Below are positions 21,563 through 35,000 of a DNA stretch of 64,000 nt, in pieces. The notes beneath the pieces are model-generated. The model searched no databases. It was not told the DNA's origin and saw only the letters and a program-made list of their open reading frames with translations. Location: assembly GCA_033964015.1 (NCBI GenBank), contig CM066913.1:12146953-12210952 (forward strand). The letters are read 5' to 3'. Numbering within the stretch: the first letter of the stretch is position 1; each line of letters opens with the position of its first letter. This DNA comes from Scolanthus callimorphus. Taxonomy: Eukaryota; Cnidaria; Anthozoa; Actiniaria; Edwardsiidae. The position numbers were made by a program, and so were the translations under genes.

Positions 21563-23228
21563 GCTGGCAGGTCTGCAAAATTAACAACATTCACGTTCAG
21601 ATTCTCCGATGAATTTGCTGATATGCCTTTAAACAATCTATATCAATTTTCTGTCTAGCGCACCTATCGAGGAAATCACTCAAACTAGGTATAATCAAGA
21701 GGAAAAGTTCGCCTTCTACAGACACGAGTGTTGACCGGCAGCAATCGAAACAACAGAGCTACGAACTACACACGTGACACGTGCTTGTACCCAGGCCCCG
21801 GGATACACGAAAAGAACATAATACTGTCAATATTTTGATCGAATCTCTATAAAAACAAACGTAGTCCTCGGTAAATCAGACAGACACGGGTGGTGACAAC
21901 TGTTATCAAAAGGCTTTCACAGCACTCAATTTTATCCTTTGTACTAATAAGCCACCCCATGCAGTGCATATTGCATAAATTTAATGGTTGTCTGGTTTTA
22001 ATTCTACATATTAAGTTCTTATACAATTCTTATATAACAGTTCTATCAGAATTGCCCGATTATATTGAGGAGGCCTGCATTGTTCCACCTTCTCTTCAGG
22101 TTCTCTGTATGAGTTGTATGCTTGGGCAGAAGAGCAATGGACATGGAGCAAAGCCTTTCAGAGTTACACAGCAAACCAGAGCACTTGTTTTCCTGCTGAG
22201 ATTCCAGCAGAGGAGCTGTGCACTACTGTTCCCTTGCACTAGCATCAAAATAAGAACCCCTCCCATTTGGAAATGGCAAGACAATCCAGTGGCATATTTT
22301 GCCAAAGAGGGCCCAGAGGAAGATACTTCATGTTTTGTCACTTTTCCCATACATTTGAATCAGGTATCACAATTGTCTATTGTAGCCCATGATGCATCAT
22401 GGGAGTAAATAGGTTCTTAGATTATTTCACTCCTAAATAGCTAGTACAAGCTAAATCTAGGAGGCTAGTAAGAATATTAACACTAAATATATACCCAAAT
22501 AGAATCACCCTGCTTATGCCAAGTGATTCTACAGTACATTGCTCACAAGTAATTTTGTACTTAGCTAACTCAAGGATTTTGTTTTCTCAGAGCCCATATT
22601 TTCTGCAGTCTTTAGGCTTTCAGGCAAAGTGCTGCTCAAGTCTTGAATGAACAATTCTCAACCCCTTAAAATCTATTGTAAATGTAGAGCTCGGAGGGTA
22701 TGTCACTTGGTGAGGCGAAAAGGGTTGCTGTGCAAGCAAATGCACAAAAGTAAACAGTGGTGAGTGTGCAATACTGGGCGGAGTGCACACAAGCTCTATC
22801 TTTGTTTTTGTTTTGAATAATGAATGTGCTAACTGGTACATATGGCGTTGCTGAATACTTCATAGGACCCGTCTCTTAAAACGAACATGATCGAAGCATG
22901 GGTGCAGAAAAATATCATTTGCTTAATTCCAATTATGAATGCAATGTCTAAAAAATGTATATTTAAAATATCGAACAAAAGTGTTTTAAGTGCTCTCTCT
23001 AGTCTAATTAATCCCGGAATTGTTTAAAATATGATCGACTGTATTTCTTTCTAATGCTTGTTAAAAATCATTGTGTTTGTCAGTACTACCCGTTTGAAGA
23101 CAGCAAATTCTACTATCTGTTTGTCGATGAGATGTCATAGCATACTGGACTTTCAGTTTCAGTTCCGCCGCGCGTCAGTCAACTGTGCTATTACTGATAA
23201 TTGTTCGATTTCCTGTGCTACTGAGTAC

Positions 23229-23359
23229 CTTGTTAGCGAAAGCATTCGTTTGGTCATCTGGTACACGGGGGAGGCATTTCTGGGCTTTTGGAGAGCCAGT
23301 GTTCGCGTGTAAGTGCGTAAAATCTGCGTACCAATGTTTCCTACCAAACGAGCAGCCAT
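23229..23359 (-). CDS. Candidate orphan first exon with mitochondrial-type N-terminus
   Basis: A minus-strand ATG at 23357-23359 opens a frame beginning MAARLVGNIG, rich in Arg, Thr and Leu with no acidic residue in its first 30 positions, as in a mitochondrial presequence. The frame ends at a good donor (ACAAG then GTACTC) at 23229. I could not find a convincing downstream exon between 21.6 and 23.2 kb. It may be the first exon of a small mitochondrial protein or a chance frame. The family is not recognised. Confidence 0.25.
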
Positions 23360-23559
23360 CTTGGATCTCTCAGAGGCTAAAATAGTGCGCGAGGGCCTGG
23401 GAATAATATATGTAGCACACAGGAAGGCCAACCTCGTCAAGTTTTCAGCGGGATCAGGATCGAAGGGATAATGGCAGAACACAGAGCTAGAGGGGCCATT
23501 TTTTGACCTCCCCTTTACGAACTGAAAAAAGTGACCCTCCCCTAGAGTTGACCGCCGAC

Positions 23560-23772
23560 CGGTTATAGCGCAGTGGTAGAGCGCCGGGCTGATTCTTGGG
23601 GGCCGGACCCCCCCTGGCTACGGGCCTGCTTACGCTAAATGTCTAGGATGGCTTGTAGGTCTTATAAGCGCCTTAGTGGCCGGAGGCCCTGACAGATCTT
23701 AGCGCCGGCATGGCACTAGCTGCCTCCCTAGGTAAGGTTCCAAGTTCTAACAGTTCTAGGAAAAAAAAAGAG
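23560..23772 (+). repeat. tRNA-derived SINE-like repeat
   Basis: A tRNA D-arm/A-box-like segment, TAGCGCAGTGGTAGAGC, starts the unit. About 170 bp of unrelated body follows, ending in an A-rich tail (about 23760-23772). The B box is not convincing. The head-body-A-tail arrangement fits a SINE rather than a tRNA gene. Confidence 0.5.
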
Positions 23773-23949
23773 TAGTTATAACTGTCGATGTTGGACTGGA
23801 GTTGGAAATAGTGGTCTGAGTTTCATCTTGAAGGTCTAGGATTAAGTACGCCACATGGAGGAAAGTCAATGTTCACTAAGTTCAAATCATGTTTTATAAA
23901 CGACTGAGGAAGGTTGCCTTTGTCCCAAGATATGCAACATAAATGTTAA

Positions 23950-24444
23950 GACCCCATCCACACTAACGCGTTTTCGTTTGAATCCGTATACTTTTTGATA
24001 CGTTTAGACTTTAGGCCTTCCGTCCACACTAACACGATGATCGTTTTCATCGAATCCGTATAAGTTTGAAAACGCTCTTGAAAGTGAATAAAAACGAATC
24101 CGTATACAGATCGTTTTAGTGTAGACGGTCGAATCCGGATAAAAACGATGACGTCAATATTAATTTCACTATCCTTGCACGCGACAACATCAAATAAAAA
24201 CTGTTCGCTTGTTTGGAGCTAAATCTCCCGTCCACACTAACACGCCGCGAATCCGTAATTTGAAAACGACCCTTAGACCTTAGGTCGCGTCTCTCACATG
24301 CGCTTCAGACCCCGTCCACACTAACGCGTTTTCGTTTGAATCCGTATACTTTTTGATACGTTTAGGCCTTCCGTCCACGCTAACACGCTGCGAATCCGTA
24401 TCAGTTTGAAAACGAATACATTTGAAAACGCGCTAGTGTGGACA
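23950..24444. mobile_element. MITE, CCGTCCACACTAACGCG family (about 0.5 kb)
   Basis: Ends are ACCCCATCCACACTAACGCG at the left and CGCGCTAGTGTGGAC at the right. Internal copies of TTTTCGTTTGAATCCGTATA and its complement give several subterminal repeats, suggesting a partial internal duplication near 24235-24370. A shorter copy lies at 51321-51680. Confidence 0.7.
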
Positions 24445-24540
24445 ATGCCTCAGTGATCTGAACTTGAGGGACGTCAAAGAAACACGGGGAGATCGGAAGT
24501 TGCCCATTATCGTCCCTGTACACGCCCTCGGGCAAGTTTA

Positions 24541-24716
24541 ATAAATAATATAGAGTCGATGAAAAAAATGTTCCCCGCCACACCTCTCAATTAAAGGGAA
24601 GAGGACAAAACAACGGTAAGTATCAGGGATGGTGATACTTACCGTTGTTTTGTCCTCTTCCCTATAATTGAGAGGTGTGGCGGGGAACATTTTTTTCATC
24701 GACTCTATATTATTGG
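24541..24716. repeat. Long near-perfect hairpin (about 80-bp arms)
   Basis: The arms at about 24541-24624 and 24632-24716 are complementary apart from one or two positions. The left arm includes TCGATGAAAAAAATGTTCCC and the right arm its complement. The loop is under 10 bp. This is the third such snapback in the window. Confidence 0.8.
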
Positions 24717-25021
24717 TGGGGTACCGGGTACTACCACCCCCTTAGGTATCCACGTTATTTTCTCGAAGCACAAATAAGGGATACCCAATTCATTTATTGC
24801 AGTTCGCCATCAATTATTTCACGAGATATCGGCAGTTGAAGATCCCATTTTGAGGAAAATTGAAAGAGCTGGTTGGTCTCGGGTACCTCTTCCCTAGAGG
24901 CTCTTCCCTAGAGACACCATATCCAGACATGACACACGTCTTTGAAATGCTGAAATATGGAAGGCCATTTTGTTCAAAAGAATTTGTGGAGAGAAAAATG
25001 ACAGGGCAAAAATAGGAATAA

Positions 25022-25220
25022 TAGCCTCCCCCGCAGGCTCTCTTTGTTTCTGGTGTAGAGCACGCCGGAAATATCGGCTTGCCTTGTGACTCGCACGCGC
25101 ACGTTTGTATGCGATTCCTGCACACTCTCGTTTTGTTGGGGTTCCTGTGGACTCGTCCGCCGCGCGCCTAAAGAAAGCAAACTCCACCAGAAACAAAAAG
25201 AGCCTGCGGGCAGGCTATAG
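25022..25220. mobile_element. Short inverted-repeat element
   Basis: The left end ATAGCCTCCCCCGCAGGCTC with TTTGTTTCTGGTG and the right end CACCAGAAACAAAAAGAGCC with GCAGGCTAT are complementary. Length is about 200 bp with no coding content. A second, looser inverted-repeat pair (CTCTACCGCTGA and its complement) spans about 25253-25497. Confidence 0.6.
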
Positions 25221-26041
25221 GAATAATAGAATCAATGGAGGGGGGGCATCTTCCCAATAGTCTCTACTCTACCGCTGAGTAGGCATCAAGGGAGCATAAA
25301 TACAGCAGGAGCCTCAATTTGAAGCCGAAAAAGTTGTGAATACCAACAAGTCGGAAAAGTTTTCTCAAGTTTGTCTAATGTCTCAATTCAGTTTCTCGTC
25401 GTTATTCGCAACTTCTTCGACTTCAAATTGAGGCCCCACTGTAATTTTGCGCCGTCGATGCTTCAGCGGTAGAGTAGTGAATTCGAAACTGGACTATTGA
25501 TTGATTGATTGCTGTAAAATCCCCATATATGTATCTGTATCTCTCAAAAACACAGAAATAATGCTATGGACAAAGTTTGAACTCAGGATCTGAGAACTCT
25601 TCGGGGAAAACAAGGTGGGCAAAATTTGAAAACACCGTTACCCTAGCTGTGACCACGCGTTTTTGCGCTTTTAGTTCTTTTTTCTGTGTCTAAAAGGTTA
25701 TTTACACCCATCTTTCTTCTCGGTCAGACGATGGCCGAAACCCAGGGCTTTTCAAACCTACTTTTCCTACTTTGTGTATGCTTTTAATATTATTTTCTTA
25801 TTAACTACAAAAGGGTGGAGGGGGTGGTCGATAGATCCCATGTCACAACCCCTGGATATGCCACTGTAACGTGCACATCGACGTGTTCGATTTTCAAACT
25901 CTACGCGAACTTTATAACACGAAAACCAATCAAATACTGAAAACGTTGTCAGGCAAACCAACAGCTCAGTGGTTTGCCGCGATATTTAATTGCAAGGTTC
26001 GTCACTCTATAGGCTATCCTTGGGTAGCCCCTCTTAATATA

Positions 26042-29000
26042 TCAAGGAGACAGCAAGAATTCCTCTAGATCATCCTCATCATCACTTTGCTCTTGAAAAT
26101 CTTCCCTAGTTCCCAGCTTCCTAGCGGTCGTAGAAGCACAGCTAGACCGTTGTGATGACGGTAGTTCTCCAGTGAAACTAGTGTGTGTATCAGCGGGCAA
26201 ACGTGGTTGAGTTGCGCTACTGAAAAGTTCATTGACATCAATTCGACGATACGCTATTGTACTATCATCATCGACATGTCCAGGAATTTCGCTCATCCCA
26301 CTTGGTGATTCCTGTTTTTCCTTGCACTTGTTTCGAGAACCCTTTCTCGGATGCCATAACATTTGTTGATTGACCATTTTATTGTATGTCTTGTGTGAAT
26401 TTGATGCCTTACTTGTAGCGCTGGTCTTTATGGACTGACCAACTCGAGAATCCTGAACATAACGAGACCGCGCGCCCTCACAAGTTGCCACGGAATCAAA
26501 GGAATATCCTTTCTTTGTAATCAACTCGACGTCTAACGAACTAGCGCAGTTTTCAGTGTCTGAATGTACTCGCTTTGTATCACTTGTAGTGGAGGGTACA
26601 GTGATTTCATCTTTAGTAATTTTAAGATCAGATTGGGAGAGTGTTTCACGGTTAGTGTCTTTGTACTGGCCCATGTCAGGAAGGGTTTTCACTTCCATTG
26701 TTTGTGGCTGTCCCGTGTCATTATTACTGATGTGGGACTTATTATTGGAGCCTGGTAACAAGCTCACGCCACCGCATGGCCCACTCAGGACGTCAGAATT
26801 GGCATGGATTGATGAATCTGATTCACCCTCACTATCAAGCGACAATCTACTCATAACTTCCATCGCAAATCGAAACTCCTCCTAAAAATAACAAATAAAA
26901 ACACACTGCTAGCACAACATCATCTGATGAAATAGGTAGGGTGGGGTGGGGGTTCCGGTCCAAACGGTCCAAACCAAACACATTTCATCCAATACTGACT
27001 AAAACCATGGAAATCCAGAGTACATTTATAGTTTCATTGTCTTGATATAAATAACAAGATTCCAACGGTCTTTGAGTTACCTCTTGTGTGTCCAGGTCAG
27101 GAAGTTCGCATCCAGTGTAAACATCACACATGACACAATACTGTAGCAGGCTACACCAATATGGGTCCTACAAAATAAACCACATGTATTACACATGACA
27201 CAATACTGTATCAATATAGGTCCCATAAAATAAGCCACATGTGTTGCACATGACAACATACTGTACCAATATGGGTCTTATAAAATAAACCACATGTATT
27301 ACACATGACACAATACTGTATCAATATGGGTCCTATAAAATAAACCACATGTATTACACATGACACAATACTGTATCAATATGGGTCCTACAAAATAAAC
27401 CACATGTATTACACATGACACAATACTGTATCAATATGGGTCCCATAAAATAAGCCACATGTGTTGCACATGACAAAATACTGTACCTATATGGGTCTTA
27501 TAAAATAAGCAGCACGAATCACACATGACACAATACTGTACCAATATGGGTCCTATAAAATAAGCACCATACACCACACATGACACAATACTGTACCAAC
27601 AGTAACAGTAACGTTCATTACACATGGCACAATACTGGATCCTATAGTATTCCTCATGTTAAGCTACCCAAAATTGGCCAAGTGCACTTACCCGGCACAG
27701 CACATGTGGATTTCCCACTACAATCAGCAGGGCCTGGGCCCGAGTGATGGCCACGTTAAAGCGTTTAGGGTTGCTAAGGAACCCGATAGTGTGTTGCACG
27801 TCAAATCCTACCAAACTCTCGTTCGAACGCACCTAAAAGGGTATCAATCGTTTATTTGTTACTCATATGTTTCACGCAAACAAGCCAAGAGGAAAGCAAA
27901 TAAGAAGATAATGAATGTGACTCGGCAGTGGCGGATCCCGAGGGGGTTCCAAGGGTCCCCCCTCCCCCCTTGAGCATCAGAACAATAAGGATTTTATTGT
28001 GACCCAGACCCAAGAGAACATGATCCCAGAGAACGCAACCCCATGACCCATCTGAGTGGCAGTAATATAAAAATAGATTTCCGGACTATTTTTAGCAGGC
28101 TCGACTAATAGCGCGACTAATAGCGCTACTCTAACTTTCTTCTTGTTCGCCGTCTGATTCCGCTTGAACATTTACTTTCAGGCTGTTGGTCGGAGTCGTG
28201 TTCGTGGTCACTGCTTTGTCCGATTTGTTCACTTGTCTGTTTTAGCGAGCTCTGACTCTGAATCTCATTCCTCAGCCTCCGGTCGCTCTTCGCCGTCCTC
28301 AAAGTGATGTCTGTCTAGGACACGTTCAACCAGACACGTCTAGGACACGTCCAACCACTAAAATAGCTCTCTTTTCTAAAAATAAAAGTGTCACGCTCTT
28401 CTGCCACTGTCATGAATACAGATCCGTGTGATGGGGTTGCGTTATCTGGGGATCAACTCTTGCCAGACCACAATATTCTCCAGAATATTGCGCGTATCAG
28501 TCTTCGAAGGAGTGAAGAAGAAACGGAACCCCTCTTAGAAAATCCTGGATCCGCCACTGGACCGGAATGATGTTTTGTTACGAGAAAGACTATAGTATAG
28601 AGCACTGGTGGGACAGGGAGAGAAGAGATGAGATATCAAATGAGAAGAAGTGGAGGAAATACAAGGATAGGACAACAGAGCTCTGACTCACCGTGGAGAT
28701 GATAATAGCCGGTCTCTCTTGTCCCTGGAATTCCTCCACGGAGCCAACCTTCACATCATCAAGACCAAGACGTCTCAACAATAGGCGGATTTTTTCAACC
28801 TAAAAACAGGCATAAAATTGTTAGAATCGTTGCATTACTAAGTGTGCGCTAAGAAACCGAAGCGCCGAACAAGGGTATTGCTATGCTTGATTCTCTACCT
28901 GTTTCTTGTACGGTGTGATGACTCCAATGTCGGTCAACTTGATGGGGCAAGTGGAACTAGACTTGAGTCCTTGTACATATCGCACCACTTGTACGGCTTC

Positions 29001-32000
29001 CACAGGGTTAAACCACGAAGGACTGTTCCCTTCCCGTAAATCCTCGCCCTGGTTACAAAAAATATATAATAACAGAAGTTTCCCTTACATGCAGTCGCCC
29101 GATATTGGCTAGGGGTGTGACTAAAACTTTCTGACACCAAGTTTACTCAACTATGGCGCAAAATTGCGACCATTGTTAATACCTTGCCCTGCATGTAACC
29201 TGTGAAGAGCAAAAACAAGCACATAAAATATTCTAGGACACACCTTGAGCCCATGAAAGATGAGTGGTGTTCCCTTACGAATCAGCATCTCCCACTCACT
29301 GAGCTCCTCTCTCATTGTGCGGTCTGCGCAAACTCGTAATTCACTGTGGTAAAACAGAGCAGAAGGGAGACGCAAAAGAGAAGGATGGGAGCGGTAATTA
29401 TTGACCAGCTTAGTCACTAGTAAAGGATCATAACATCCGTGATCGGCGAACCGCGTCTCGTCCCGCCTGTACAGGGGTCTGGACATGAGTCTTTCCAACA
29501 AGGACGTGTTTAGCCCATAGGATATAGCGACTTGGGAACGGAGTACTGGGCCCAGCTGGAATGGGTCACCGGCGAGAATGATCTAGGAAGATACAGTGTG
29601 ACAAGTGATCGTGAGTTAGACATGGCTACCGATATCACAGCTGTGATGTTCTTATAGGTCGACACAATGATATATGCCAGATTATACTTGTGTCCAGGAT
29701 AAAACTAATAACAAAACGAACGAGTCCGAGCAAAACTACTACTGTAAAGTCGTCTCGGTATCGGTATCGCATCAAGATTTGTAGACTAGTGCTGTTATAA
29801 GGCTGTGTTTGTAGGCTCTCTTTTAGTTCTTGCATGTAGGACGACGGGTACGGGTTGCCTGTGGAGCTCTCTGTAGTTAATATGGGGTTACTGTGGAATT
29901 CAAAAAGGAGAACCTACCGACAAGGCAGATCACATAATACAACAAGAGATCCTGGGGTCTGGAGGTAGGATAGCCAAGCTAGTATTTGCAACAAATTCCC
30001 ACAGAGGAAGTGGCATGCAATAAGTAAGAGGAAGAGGTAAATACGAGGATATAGATACCTGTCCATCTTCTCCTGCTGCCAATCCTACCGGTATCAGACA
30101 CTCTGGCTCGGTTGCTTGTCCAGCCTGGTACAAATACATTAAAGAATTCTAAATATTCATGTGTCATCAATCATCATCCGGTAGGAATGTGTAGCATAGT
30201 GTACATAGGCTCTTATTATACCTCATCCACGAACACGTGCGTGAAGTGACCGGGTCTAAGTCCAAGGGAAAACAACTGACCAGCAGTACTGCAGGTACAC
30301 ACAATGATGCGGTAGTGTGCAGCTAACTGGAGGCTATCAGTGTCAGTGCAGTACTTGCTAATGGATTCTGGGATTTCTTGGGCACGCTGGAATGCGTTCA
30401 GACGGATCATGTCACCTTCTTGGATGAAACCACTTCTATGAAGCCGCACTGCCTGTGAAAATAGAGCATCAACTCAAAATTAATCTCATTTGTAAATGAC
30501 TGTAAAACACAAAAATTGCAGGATCTGCAATATTAGCTGAAATTCCATCACAATTTTACAAGAAAGTGTGTAGCTTTAGGGTTAGGTGTTTACATACCAT
30601 AAGGTCAGATGCACTGTTGGAAGGTGCACAAGCAATAGTGCGACTTGCGGGAATCCTGTGAAATACCTAGACAAAATTGGCAAAATATGAGAAGCCAACA
30701 AACCTGGATGAGCGATGAAGTTCATTAAAAAGATGGGCCATTCAAGCCAACACAGCACTTGCTGCCATGTAGATCACCATGCAGTGTCATTTTGCTGTAA
30801 TGGTCTATTTGAAGTGAAAGCTTTGAAGTTTCTGCACTACACAGGCAACTTGTAAGACTTACAAATTGCATGGAAAGCTAGACTACGTTCTTATTATTAT
30901 TAGTAGAAAAAACACAGGGAACTTCAGCCACTATTCACCAGGCAATCCATATGAATATGCTACAAACTGAAATGAACAAGTCACAAGAGGTTGTAAGAGT
31001 AATTAATAATAATTTTGTGCATGACCATGAATTTTGTATGCATTCACTATATTTTTGTTTTCTGCCAAGCAATGGTACTGCGGGCACCAATGCAGACCTT
31101 CATACAGGACACATACCTGTAGAATAGCTTCCACCAGAGTGACAGTTTTCCCAGTCCCTGGTGGACCAAACAGCAGGTAGGAAGTTGGACGACACTGGCC
31201 ACTCAATATCCGCGACACTGCTGCATGCTGACGCTCATTGAGATGAGAGTTATAGAGGAAATCCACTGTCTTTACCACTTTGCTTGGCTTGTGCAAATCT
31301 AAGGAGATCGAAAACATTAATTCTACAGCATTTTGCAACATTCCAAGTGTTTCGGCAGTGAAATTTTTAGTTACCAAAATAATAGATGAACAATTAGTCA
31401 AAGCACTTGCTCAATTATCCTACAACATTATATTCCATCTAGACATTTATCATGCATCTGTACCTGTAGCTTTTATTGGTGTCTTCTTACTAGCATCCTC
31501 AGTCTGTTTTGGGTCACTTCCAAATGCAAGGCTCACAACTGGTAACTTGGGAGTAAATTGGCTAGGAAATAAAACTGGCAATAGCAAACACAACAGTCAT
31601 TACAATGCATCATGATGCAAGAAGGTCAGAAACCATAAGCATATGTGACCACCACTTTTGGAGAGTCTTTCTTAAGGCTAGTTTACACTTGCGATTTTTG
31701 TTGCATCTGTCACGGCGATTTTTCTCACGCGAGTTGCAATTCCAACTCTCTAGTGTAAACGAGATGCCAATCTGGTGCTATTTTTGTGCTCTCTTTTCTT
31801 CAAATCGCGTCAAGTTGCAAAGAGTTTCCGGCATGTTTGAAATCTCCACGAAAAATTGCACCTGGTTGTGCGGAGTTGCACATAGTTTACATTAGTGATT
31901 TTGAGTTGACGCATATGTGTGAGAAAATCGCCACAACTCACATGTCAGAAATTGCAGCGAAAATTGCAAGTGTAAACATGCCTTTATATTATTATTATCC

Positions 32001-35000
32001 TTATCCCTTCAGTTATATATTCTTCTAATTTAATTTTAGTTTCAATACAAACCTCGTTTTCCCATCTGAACAGCAAACTCTGCTGCCTGGTGAGCCCTTC
32101 GTATTGATGATCTAGGCAGAGTAATAATTAATATAAGAATAATATTTTATACATTTACTAGACTTCTCAACAAAGAATTAGAACAGATTAGAGGAGCACC
32201 TGTTAAAGAAGAACATGACATTACACTTCTCCAGGCCATATGTTCTATGAAACTCTTCATTAAATCTCAACACTATATCATCTCTGTGAACCTGAAACAG
32301 AAAGCAAGCAATCTGTGTAAGGTTAAATGCTCAAACAAGAAAGTGCCAGTAACAGCCTTGCAACACAGTCAATTTTTACTTGATAATGATATGTAAATTC
32401 CCAGAAGTGGTGGTGTGTGTGTGTGTGGGGGGGGGGGGGGAGAAGTTGGTCGCAGAAAGAGAAGATCAAGTCACAAAGTTTGAGATAAACTAATAAGAAT
32501 TTACCCACAAAACTAGGCAATATTTCACAGTCAAACTGACACTTTTTAGTTGCTAAATGACCATATCCAGTGCTCAACCTTAGCGGTTGTCCACTTGTCC
32601 TGGGCAAGTATGAAATACTTCAGGACAAGTGAAAACTCAGGGGAACTAGTCACAGGACAAGTCAAAAATTTTGTGCGAAATATAAACATGAACATTTTGC
32701 TGGTGTGTGGTTTGTTGTTTAAAAGTGTTCACACTGTTTTTTGAACGAGTTTTGTGTCAAATGCTCAAAGCTATCATCTTTTCACGAAAAATGTCTGTCT
32801 TTCGTCTTGCTTTTGTCCAGTCACCAGTTCAGCCCACATGGAGGCTAATGAGTAAATGGGCATTAGTAAGCAAGTTATATTTACATGGTTCGTACATAGG
32901 CTTGGTCTATATTTTACAACAATATTTTATACCACAACTAGAAACTTAGCTAGGGCAAGTAAATTTTCTGTGCTACTTGTCCTGGGACTATTGGCCAAAA
33001 ATGTTAAGGTCGAGCACTGCCATATCTGTTGCAAATTTAAGACCTGCCGTACAAGCCACTAACGATCCATACCTCATGTACATAGCCCTGGTATTTTGGT
33101 GCATCATGTGCTGAGCTTACTAGTGACACTAGGACTGTATCACCAATAAGCAGAGATGGGCGGCCCTCTGCCAGTCCAGGAACACATAGGCACAGAGCAT
33201 CATTACCATGCAGATCCATTGCAACCTAGAAATAACAAATAGTAATTTGAAGGGCTTTGGGAAAAAACGCCTTCTCTGATTGAACAGTAGTTGCCACTTT
33301 TTACCTTAGTAAAGGCAAATGTGAAACATTGAGAAATATTCACTTCCCCCCAAGGTGGGGACCATATTTTTTGGTCGGGATGATCGTCGTATCTTTCAGG
33401 GGGTTCAAATAATGTTTTTTTTTTTCGCTTTTAGGGGTGACCTTGATCTGCAATAAAATGTAAAGTAAATGTAGATTGGTATCTTTCATACCCCCTCCAT
33501 GTCAAACTCTCTCATTTCCAGCTCCATCTGTAATTCCTCTGCATTAAGTAGGGCTGAGAATCTTGCTTGATAAGTTTGCAGGGTCAGTGGCTATGAAATA
33601 AAAAAGTAATAGTACCAGTAGTTAATAGTGTGTAAGATTGTAAATTTACATCACACTGTGGAAGCCCTACTTGTCTGAGTGCCGGGACTATAGATCCCAG
33701 ATCTCTGTCATCTAAAATACATCTCCGAATATCAGATGGAATTTCATACATCTTTAACTTGACAGGAAGAAATATCTTGACTTTCCTAAAAATAAAAGGG
33801 AGCCAAAACTAACATTAGCAGTTGTTACTCACACGTAAAGTTTCAGACACAATGATTTACATAATCTAAATATGTTGGCCATATAGGTTGCCACATATTT
33901 CTTTAAAGACAAGATTTGTATTTCCTACCTGGTAGGTCTCTCTCCTGGTATTATCCAATCCTCTCCAGTTCGGTGCTCAGTCAGTCTGTTCCAAGTTTGT
34001 CGCCCCTTACCCTTGTTACCTCTATAGGGTGTGGTAGGTTTAAGAAAGGATTGGGTGGAGTCCAATACATTACATGTGATGCTCTTTCCAATCTCAAATC
34101 CTTCAAAACATAGGACCAATAACTGTGTGATGCGGCCTAAGGATCTAATAAAGAGAAAGGGAATTTAACTTATTAAGTGTTGAGAATTTGTGTGTTTGTG
34201 TGGGGGGGGAGGTACTCCACTGATTTTTGGGTAGGGGTGTGCCGCCAAGGTCTCCAATACCTGACCCTATCAGTGGTATGTGCACCATAGGCAACAACTA
34301 GCGACAATACACAATAAATAAAGATTAATAAATATGTGGTGAAAATACATGAACAGTAAACAAGCTAAGGACTATGATGGACTATGTTAAGGACTATGAT
34401 ACTTTCACCTAATGCAAGCAAGATTGTAGGCATCATGCACTTACTTTCCTGTAAAAGTGACAGGCACATAAGAGGTTTGACCTGGTTGCATATCCATCCC
34501 AATAACAAGATAAGCACCTGTGGGTACTTGGCTCTTGTAATTATTGGTCTGGCTGATATCAAACTGGGAATCACTCCTCAAAAAGGAGCAACGCAGGAAT
34601 TTATGTGCAATTTCCCCAGTATTCCTGGAAAAAGGGATAAGCATTAGTATCTGAGGGGTATCAAGATTGATAAACAATGTCCTGAGCAATAACCAATTGA
34701 TTATAAATATTCCAAGTTTTAAGTCGTTTACCGAAGCCCCCAAGGGATAGAGTACTAACCTTACTTCAAGATGTATAGTTCTTGTTTCACCCATGGGAAC
34801 ATCACCAAATCCTGGCGTGTCCTTGATAATAATGCCATTTTTGTTTGAGAGAAGTTCTGCCATTTTGCCTCCCATGAATTGCTGACTACCTGCAGATGGA
34901 CTTTACACAACAATACTGTGTTACAAAACATAAATAAATAATACGTATAATTATGAACAGATATTAGTAATATGCAAACAGGGTTTACTCTCTGTAAACC

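Larger units (their letters stand above)
21563..26041. other. Intergenic region between peroxiredoxin 5' end and MOV10L1 3' end
   Basis: The first 250 bp upstream of the peroxiredoxin ATG probably holds its promoter and 5' UTR, but no core element could be assigned. The remainder carries a candidate orphan exon (23229-23359), a SINE-like repeat, a 0.5-kb MITE, a long hairpin and two further inverted-repeat elements, listed separately. Nothing recognisable is seen at 21.9-22.9 kb. Confidence 0.5.

Noticed and set aside
21890..22408. 172-codon plus-strand open frame
   Set aside because: Composition rich in Cys, Leu and Ser without domains; no splice context; probably repeat-derived non-coding sequence.
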